Shown here one piece after another: positions 22,782-25,317 of a stretch of DNA of 25,317 nt. Source of the stretch: CAYPZL01 sp964415045 (GTDB taxonomy: Bacteria > Planctomycetota > Phycisphaerae > Sedimentisphaerales > Anaerobacaceae). The translations under genes and the position numbers were made by a program. Where the stretch lies: assembly GCA_964415045.1 (NCBI GenBank), contig CAYPZL010000070.1, forward strand, positions 1 through 25,317. Direction: 5' to 3'. Every line of letters begins with the position of its first letter. The first letter of the stretch is position 1. The notes under the pieces were generated by a model. That model saw only the letters and a list, made by a program, of their open reading frames with translations. It had not been told where the DNA came from and did not search any database.

Positions 22782-23112
22782 TGTCATTGGGTACAGTCTG
22801 ATCGTGATCGGAATCCTTTTCGATATCTTCGGTTGTGTCGGCCTGGTGCGTTTTCCCGACGTGTACAACCGGCTGCAGGCGGCCACGAAGTGCGTGACGC
22901 TGGGGACCGTCCTCCTGTTGTTCGGGGTGGGCATCGTCAGCGGCGTCGGGCCCACGGCGGCCAAGGCGTTCGTCTGCGCCGTTTTCATCCTGGTGACGTC
23001 TCCCACGGCCGCCCATGCCATCGCCAAAGGCGCCTATGCCTCCGGCGTCGAGTTGTGGGAGCGCACCGTTGTGGATAAGTATGCCGAGCAGTTTCCTGAA
23101 TCCAAATCGTAG
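22774..23112 (+). CDS. mrpG: Mrp/Mnh antiporter subunit G (MbhC-like)
   Basis: 112 residues, three helices, then a short basic/acidic tail. The MnhG signature GLVRFPDVYNRLQAATKCVTLG and the TSPTAAHAIAKGAY segment are clear. This closes a complete Mrp set in this locus (split A, then B, C, D, E, F, G in canonical order). A small hairpin begins at its stop codon. Confidence 0.94.
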   Translation: MSDVIGYSLIVIGILFDIFGCVGLVRFPDVYNRLQAATKCVTLGTVLLLFGVGIVSGVGPTAAKAFVCAVFILVTSPTAAHAIAKGAYASGVELWERTVVDKYAEQFPESKS

Positions 23113-23129
23113 CCCAAGTCACATTGGGC
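23112..23129 (+). promoter_or_regulatory. Hairpin between mrpG and the NuoI-like ferredoxin gene
   Basis: GCCCAA (23112-23117) and TTGGGC (23124-23129) form a perfect six-pair stem with loop GTCACA. The stem ends immediately before the GAGGAG ribosome site (23130-23135) of the next gene. It could influence translation or mRNA processing and so subunit stoichiometry. No U-run, so not a terminator. Confidence 0.45.
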
Positions 23130-23142
23130 GAGGAGTCTGACA

Positions 23143-23748
23143 TTGCGTCTTCCGAAATTGCGAGAGCTGAAAGAGGCCGTGACGGCCGTCGTTTCGCCGC
23201 GTTTCACGACCCGTTTCCCGGCTGAGCCCTGCGTCGTCCCCGAGCGATACCGGGGCAAGCCCGAGTTCGATCCGGACACCTGCATCGGGTGCGGGGCCTG
23301 CGTGAACGTCTGTCCCAGCCAGGCTTTGACCCAGACCGACGACCTCGAGGCCGAACCGCCGACCAGAACGATCAAGCTGCGGTACGACACCTGCATCTTC
23401 TGCGGCAATTGCCGGGACAATTGTACGACGGAGACGGGGATCAAGCTGTCGGACCAGTGGGACCTGGCCGGCCTGGACCGCGAGAGCATGGCCGAGACGC
23501 ACGAGTACGAGCTGCAGATGTGCGAGAAATGCGGCGCCCTGATCGGCACGAAGAAGCATCTCGTCTGGCTCTACGAGAAGCTCGGGCCGCTGGCGTACGC
23601 GAATCCGTCGCTGCTGCTGGCCAAGAGCGGCGAGCTGCTCAAGGAGACGCCCCGCGTTCAGCCGCCGGCGCCGCAGGAAGCGCAGCCGAGCGACTTCATG
23701 CGCATCCTCTGCCCCAAGTGCAAGTGCGAATTGAATATCCGGCTCTGA
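23143..23748 (+). CDS. mbhN: NuoI/HycF/MbhN-like 2[4Fe-4S] ferredoxin subunit
   Basis: 201 residues. Two cluster motifs: C47, C50, C53, C57 (CIGCGACVNVCP) and C84, C87, C90, C94 (CIFCGNCRDNC, followed by Thr rather than Pro). This subunit passes electrons to the small subunit. The C-terminal half adds C127-x2-C130 (CEKCGALIGTKK, as in HycF/HyfH of formate hydrogenlyase) and a terminal C190, C193, C195 (CPKCKCE), possibly a zinc site or an extra cluster. The start is TTG at 23143 with GAGGAG 7 bases before; no ATG suits. Its location after the Mrp genes, away from the other hydrogenase subunits, is as in Pyrococcus mbh, where mbhN is last. Confidence 0.92.
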   Translation: MRLPKLRELKEAVTAVVSPRFTTRFPAEPCVVPERYRGKPEFDPDTCIGCGACVNVCPSQALTQTDDLEAEPPTRTIKLRYDTCIFCGNCRDNCTTETGIKLSDQWDLAGLDRESMAETHEYELQMCEKCGALIGTKKHLVWLYEKLGPLAYANPSLLLAKSGELLKETPRVQPPAPQEAQPSDFMRILCPKCKCELNIRL

Positions 23749-23752
23749 CGTC

Positions 23753-24253
23753 ATGGCCCCCGAGACGCACCTGCTTGAGAGCCTTCGCATGCTGGCCGGC
23801 TCGCGCACCGTCATTCTCGGCATCGGCAATACCCTCAAGGGCGACGATGGCGTGGGGCCGTCTGTCTGCGAGCGTCTGAGGGGCAGAATCTCGACGCAAG
23901 TGATTGACGCCGGCACCGTGCCCGAGAACCATATCGCCCGCATTGCCAGGCTCAGGCCCGACAATCTTCTCGTCATCGATGCCATGGATTTTGCCGCTGA
24001 TCCCGGAACCATTCGTCTGTTCGATCCGAGTGACATTCCTTCCGTTGCCCTGTCCACGCACACGCTGTCACCGCGCCTGTTCGTCGATCTGCTCCGGCGC
24101 GAGGTGGAGGTCGCGGTCCGCTTTCTGGCCGTTCAGCCTTCCCACACGCAGTTTGCCGCGCCGCTCTCCGAGGCCGTACAAGGCGCCGTCGAGGTTCTGG
24201 CCGATCTGCTCGGCCAGGTGTTTCCGCCGGCCTCGGAAGAACCGGCCCCGTAA
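23753..24253 (+). CDS. hycI: [NiFe] hydrogenase maturation endopeptidase, HycI-like (second copy)
   Basis: 166 residues. The ILGIGNTLKGDDGVG opening carries the metal-ligand acid as D32 (the HycI-type Asp), with D76 (VIDAMD) and H103 (STHTLS) as the other two. HycI processes the group 4 large subunit HycE, so MbhL (42-residue tail) is the likely substrate. It starts 4 bases after the ferredoxin gene and ends the locus. A Pro/Glu-rich C-terminus follows the fold. Confidence 0.94.
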   Translation: MAPETHLLESLRMLAGSRTVILGIGNTLKGDDGVGPSVCERLRGRISTQVIDAGTVPENHIARIARLRPDNLLVIDAMDFAADPGTIRLFDPSDIPSVALSTHTLSPRLFVDLLRREVEVAVRFLAVQPSHTQFAAPLSEAVQGAVEVLADLLGQVFPPASEEPAP

Positions 24254-24303
24254 TTCGCCAACGGTAGGGCGGGTTCTTGACCCACGCGTTTCTGCGCGCC
24301 CTC

Positions 24304-24332
24304 TGGCTTGCGGCGCGTGCGGATGCTACAAT
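24304..24332 (+). promoter_or_regulatory. Candidate promoter of the downstream unknown gene
   Basis: An extended -10, TGC-TACAAT (24324-24332), has a poor -35 (TGGCTT, 24304-24309) 17 bases upstream. Transcription would begin near 24339, 45 bases before the ATG at 24384. This separates the last gene from the hydrogenase operon. Confidence 0.5.
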
Positions 24333-24383
24333 GACCGCCCGTATGCAATTGCCAAAGACCTGTAGTCTATTCGGTCGACAGCC

Positions 24384-24908
24384 ATGAGCCCGACGAGACT
24401 CATTCTCAGAGCCTACTACGAGCGATTGCACGAGCTTACGGCCGGTGCCCGCGACGCTCTGACGGAGCGCATCGACGAGTTGCTGTCGGCGGAGTTCGCG
24501 CGTCTGGCGTCCGGCCGCATGGACGACGACAAACGCGCCGCCTACCGCGAGGCGGCTCTGGCCTTCGTGGACGAACGCCTGGAGAGCTACAATCCCATCG
24601 GCATTCAGTACACGTTCGACCGGGTCAACTCGCGCGAGGCCGCCGAGCTGGAGTTCCAGCTCGACTGGTACAACAGCCGCCCCGAGTTCGACGACCTCGT
24701 CGCCGAGGCCCGGACCCTGGCTGGCGAGGGGGACGTCGACCAGGCCCTGGCGCAGCTCGCCGCCGAGCTGATCCAGCGCGCCGGCGCCTTTCCCGACCGG
24801 AGCATCATCGCCGCCTACCACGCCGCCCCGGCCCTGCAGAAGCTGCCCGACTACGTCGTAGCCCGCGCCATCGAGGAGGTCGTCTGCAACCGCCCGCCCT
24901 CGGCCTGA
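24384..24908 (+). CDS. Unrecognised helical protein
   Basis: 174 residues, highly charged (Glu, Asp, Arg-rich) with many Ala and Leu, predicted almost entirely alpha-helical. No signal peptide, membrane segment, Cys motif or catalytic signature is visible. Notable features are YYERLHEL near the start, the stretch NPIGIQYTFDRVNSREAAELEFQ in inexact form near residues 70-95, and an AYHAAPALQKLPDYVVARAIEEVV C-terminal segment that looks like a folded helical repeat rather than disorder. Codon usage and GC-rich third positions match the neighbours, supporting real coding. No clear Shine-Dalgarno. It is on the same strand as the hydrogenase genes but has its own candidate promoter, so a functional link is not supported. 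Confidence 0.7.
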   Translation: MSPTRLILRAYYERLHELTAGARDALTERIDELLSAEFARLASGRMDDDKRAAYREAALAFVDERLESYNPIGIQYTFDRVNSREAAELEFQLDWYNSRPEFDDLVAEARTLAGEGDVDQALAQLAAELIQRAGAFPDRSIIAAYHAAPALQKLPDYVVARAIEEVVCNRPPSA

Positions 24909-25039
24909 CGTCGTGGGTGAATGGCGAAGGCGGGCTTGTCGGCCCTAAAGTTGCCCAACATGAAATTGGCTTTGTTTGACACAACACTCTCCGCGCCTCC
25001 CGCCCGAACCGCGCCGGTTCACCACGGAGACACAGAGTA

Positions 25040-25075
25040 CCCAGCGCGGCCTCGCTGCGCTCGGCCGCAACCAAA
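25040..25075. repeat. Left arm of 36-bp perfect inverted repeat
   Basis: These 36 bases are the exact reverse complement of 25260-25295. Each arm contains its own smaller palindrome (GCGGCC at 25046-25051 and GGCCGC at 25063-25068). The 184-base interior is A/T-rich while the arms are very GC-rich. Confidence 0.9.
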
Positions 25076-25101
25076 GAGGGATAGAATGTAGCGTACGAGA
25101 A

Positions 25102-25159
25102 AGTATAGTAGTGTCCTCGTGAAAAGGTAAGGAAACACATTTGAGGGCACTACTATACT
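25102..25159. repeat. Nested hairpin with 17-bp arms
   Basis: The 17 bases at 25102-25118 are the reverse complement of 25143-25159 except for one position that would be a G-U pair in RNA. The loop is 24 bases. It lies within the larger inverted repeat, and the outer ends read AGTATAGTAG/CTACTATACT. Confidence 0.85.
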
Positions 25160-25259
25160 ACTAACCTCAAACATCGTTAAGTTTTTGACAAAGATTCGAC
25201 GTAAACCAATGTAACCTCCTGTCGTTGCAGTAGTTACGATACGGCTTGGAAACGGAGTT

Positions 25260-25295
25260 TTTGGTTGCGGCCGAGCGCAGCGAGGCCGCGCTGGG
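25260..25295. repeat. Right arm of 36-bp perfect inverted repeat
   Basis: Reverse complement of 25040-25075 without mismatch. Pairing stops at both ends immediately outside the 36 bases, which marks sharp element boundaries. No target-site duplication is evident in the flanks. Confidence 0.9.
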
Positions 25296-25317
25296 AAGTT
25301 GATGGAATTATACCAAG

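Larger units (their letters stand above)
24909..25317. other. Non-coding repeat-bearing region at the right end
   Basis: No gene is supported in these 409 bases. It contains a CACCACGGAGACACAGAG string (25020-25037), a short sequence I associate with dispersed non-coding repeats in many bacterial genomes, then the inverted repeats listed separately. A/T content rises sharply between 25080 and 25260. A TTGACA at 25185-25190 has only a poor -10 (AATGTA) at 17 bases. An ATG at 25302 near the edge could begin a gene outside the window, but cannot be judged. Confidence 0.6.

Noticed and set aside
20141..23027. Long minus-strand frames opposite mrpC-mrpG
   Set aside because: Same reason: complements of membrane proteins; the plus-strand genes overlap in ATGA junctions and match Mrp families.
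24277..24332. TTGACC paired with TACAAT as a promoter
   Set aside because: The two boxes are 44 bases apart, far beyond a usable spacer; only the extended -10 was kept.
25185..25213. TTGACA ... AATGTA promoter within the right-end repeat element
   Set aside because: The -10 is poor and no gene follows within the window.
1..25317. tRNA, rRNA, CRISPR arrays and insertion-sequence transposases
   Set aside because: I looked for cloverleaf patterns, spaced direct repeats and transposase motifs on both strands and saw none I could support.

Overview
The window most likely comes from an anaerobic, fermentative planctomycete-type bacterium (Planctomycetota, probably Phycisphaerae-like). That placement rests on the secreted protein at the left end, which combines a GEVEDY-type domain, a GACC-type cysteine motif and a C-terminal WD-like YxFW...FYT repeat pair often seen in that phylum, and on the strictly anaerobic redox gene set. 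It is an inference, not a phylogenetic result.

Layout. 1-2453: a large secreted protein on the minus strand. 2454-3491: mostly non-coding DNA holding a broken internal fragment of a class II DNA photolyase. 3492-8751: a Rex-regulated operon, rex1-hydB-hydG-hydD-hydA-protease, encoding a soluble group 3b [NiFe] hydrogenase (sulfhydrogenase type, beta-gamma-delta-alpha order as in Pyrococcus). 8849-10680: a stand-alone receiver protein and a membrane histidine kinase with a RegB-like GGxxNPF segment. 10851-24253: a second Rex-regulated locus of 18 genes: rex2, a second HydB/HydG pair, a polyferredoxin, a group 4 [NiFe] hydrogenase core (NuoH-, NuoB-, NuoC-, NuoD-like), a NuoL/MrpA-like pump, a complete Mrp B-G antiporter set with a separate MrpA C-terminal piece, a NuoI/HycF-like ferredoxin and a maturation protease. 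24384-24908: an unrecognised helical protein. 24909-25317: non-coding DNA with a 36-bp perfect inverted repeat pair enclosing a second hairpin.

How it works together (inference). Both hydrogenase loci are headed by a Rex gene. The two promoters share the same geometry (-35, 17 bp, -10, 12 bp, Rex operator) and the 18-bp operators differ at only two positions, so NADH/NAD+ status probably controls both at once. The soluble enzyme would exchange electrons between NAD(P)H and H2. The membrane enzyme joins an Mbh/Mbx-like ion-pumping hydrogenase to an NAD(P)H-reactive HydBG module and a 3-cluster ferredoxin. The simplest reading is an ion-motive-force-linked NAD(P)H:H2 oxidoreductase, a configuration I cannot match to a characterised complex. 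Each hydrogenase large subunit has its own protease gene at the end of its operon; no hypA-F genes are in the window.
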